NCBI RefSeq assembly: GCF_900090045.1
Contig: NC_041776.1
Location: 1 to 64,000, forward strand
DNA length: 64,000 nt
Direction: 5' to 3'
DNA from: Plasmodium malariae
Taxonomy: Eukaryota; Apicomplexa; Aconoidasida; Haemosporida; Plasmodiidae
Below are positions 62,875 to 64,000 of this stretch, in pieces; the first letter of the stretch is position 1, and every line of letters starts with the position of its first letter. The notes under the pieces were generated by a model. That model saw nothing but the letters and a program-made list of their open reading frames with translations. It had not been told where the DNA came from and did not search any database. The position numbers and the translations under genes are program-made.

Positions 62875-63141
62875 AACGAATTGACGAACTGAGGAATTTA
62901 ATAAAATTGTCAAGCAGAAAACTAAAGGGGGTTACAACCAAATTTTATAGACCGCAAAAAGTAAGTTGCTTGTTATATATACGAGGTTGTAGGCGCGCAT
63001 AAATATACTATACAAAAGTACTCGTGGATCGGTGAGGAAAGAACAGTAAGCATTGGACAGTGAACAAAACAGGATGATGTTCCTTTACAGCAATTAAACA
63101 AATCCTTAACGTTCCAATATGATTATGAGATGCTTAAGTAA
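62875..63141 (+). other. Possible last two exons of an unrecognised spliced gene
   Basis: A plus-strand model has an exon at 62875-62960, after an ATAG acceptor, encoding R-I-D-E-L-R-N-L-I-K-L-S-S-R-K-L-K-G-V, and ending at a good GTAAGT donor. A second exon at 63091-63141 follows a TTTACAG acceptor and encodes Q-L-N-K-S-L-T-F-Q-Y-D-Y-E-M-L-K then TAA. Phases match. Against it, the 130-bp intron is unusually GC-rich, the minus strand is also open across it (I-I-L-F-C-S-L-S-N-A-Y-C-S-F-L), and no convincing upstream exons were located. No family is recognised. Confidence 0.28.
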
Positions 63142-64000
63142 TTCTGTTTTTTCTATAAGCATATCATATGGTAAATTTACAAAATATAATTATTATTTTC
63201 AATCATATAAAATATATGGGGTAGTTCTGTTGACCCAAAAATACATTTATGTAAAAATCGTTTTCTTTAACATACTTATTTTATTTTCATCATAATATGA
63301 TATATCCTACCTTTTTCCTTTTTAAAATATAACATACGGTTTAGCGGTTAATTTATTATATATATGTACATATACATATATACGTACATATATACATACA
63401 GTAATACTGCTACCCTACTTAATTTAATTAATTTATTTCCCCCTTTATTGCATTATAGAAGTATGGTTTATAGAAACTTTATTTGAACTATTATAAAATG
63501 ATTACTTATCAATTAGCCCCGTTTTATTACTCTGTTATTATTATTTTTTTGCCCATTTCGGTTTGCACATTTCTTAAGGATAAAAAAATAAGGTTAACAT
63601 GTAAATATGTATACATATATATATGTGTATATATAAATGTATATATATACGACTATATATGGTAATATAAAAGCACCGCGCATGTTGAAATTCTCCACTT
63701 AGCAGTTCTTTTTCTTACAATAATATTCATGCATTTTAACCTTTTCACGTATAAATATATGTGCATATATGTATGCACATTTTTATCCATGCATATAATT
63801 ATGTATGTACATATTTACACATGTACATATTTATGCATGTACATATTTATGCATGTACATATTTATGCATGTACATATTTATGCATGTACATATATATAC
63901 ATGTACATATATATACATGTACATATATATACATTTATATAATGTGTACTTCGTTTTGTTTACACATAACACTAAGATTGTGTTTCTTCAATTATAAAAG
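63142..64000. other. Right-end AT-rich region
   Basis: No gene is supported. CATA/TACATA-type repeats occur near 63357-63400 and 63605-63660, and a 16-bp TATTTATGCATGTACA repeat fills about 63785-63935. A plus-strand frame at 63483-63665 has no recognisable motif. Confidence 0.6.
63785..63935. repeat. 16-bp tandem repeat, TATTTATGCATGTACA
   Basis: About eight copies that pass from TATTTATGCATGTACA to TATATATACATGTACA. The unit contains the palindrome ATGTACAT. Confidence 0.92.

Noticed and set aside
1..64000. Telomeric repeats, var, rifin or stevor genes
   Set aside because: No GGGTTYA-type array and no motif of those families was seen, which argues against a chromosome end within the window and against P. 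falciparum.

Overview
The window is about 80% A+T and is packed with poly(A), poly(T) and (TA)n tracts. It looks like subtelomeric DNA of a non-falciparum malaria parasite (Plasmodium). The evidence is the gene content: a two-exon tryptophan-rich antigen gene, an alpha/beta-hydrolase of the PST-A/lysophospholipase kind, and seven three- or four-exon pir genes. No var, rifin or stevor genes are seen. The species cannot be fixed from this sequence alone; P. malariae, P. ovale or a simian parasite would all fit.

Layout. 1-2314 is 5' intergenic DNA. 2315-3508 (+) is the tryptophan-rich gene. 3509-12662 is mostly gene-free and holds one decayed coding stretch (about 7.94-8.35 kb) and several inverted repeats. 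12663-13784 (-) is a PST-A-like hydrolase pseudogene with four in-frame stops but no frameshift. 13785-18400 is intergenic, with a structured tRNA-like patch near 14.9 kb and the remnant of a cysteine-rich gene at 17.9-18.2 kb. From 18.6 to 58.2 kb, seven pir genes lie head to tail on the minus strand (18598-20331, 26629-27971, 31012-32359, 36721-38117, 42678-44365, 50860-52465, 56604-58224). They are separated by 3-6.5 kb of AT-rich DNA with many minisatellites. The second and third pir genes are a tandem duplication. The last 5.8 kb (58.2-64 kb) has no secure gene, but short GC-richer islands could be small exons.

The pir genes share one design. A 9-24 codon exon 1 has no signal peptide. 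A roughly 230-280 codon exon 2 carries the cysteine-bearing ectodomain and ends in a transmembrane helix at the motif LYK (LYM in one gene). A 42-64 codon exon 3 encodes a cytoplasmic tail that usually begins F-T-P-L-G. Members of this family are generally thought to be variantly expressed at the infected-cell surface; that role is family knowledge and is not visible here. The pir exon models rest on reading splice sites (GTAAGT/GTTAGT/GTATGT donors, TTTAG/CAG acceptors) that keep frame in all seven genes.

The most interesting points are: the pir gene at 56604-58224, where the N-terminal cysteine segment appears to be replaced by a short AT-rich intron that keeps frame; the mosaic duplication of two pir genes; the hydrolase pseudogene with an intact catalytic triad; an unrecognised cysteine-rich remnant at 17.9-18.2 kb; and two small structured-RNA candidates.
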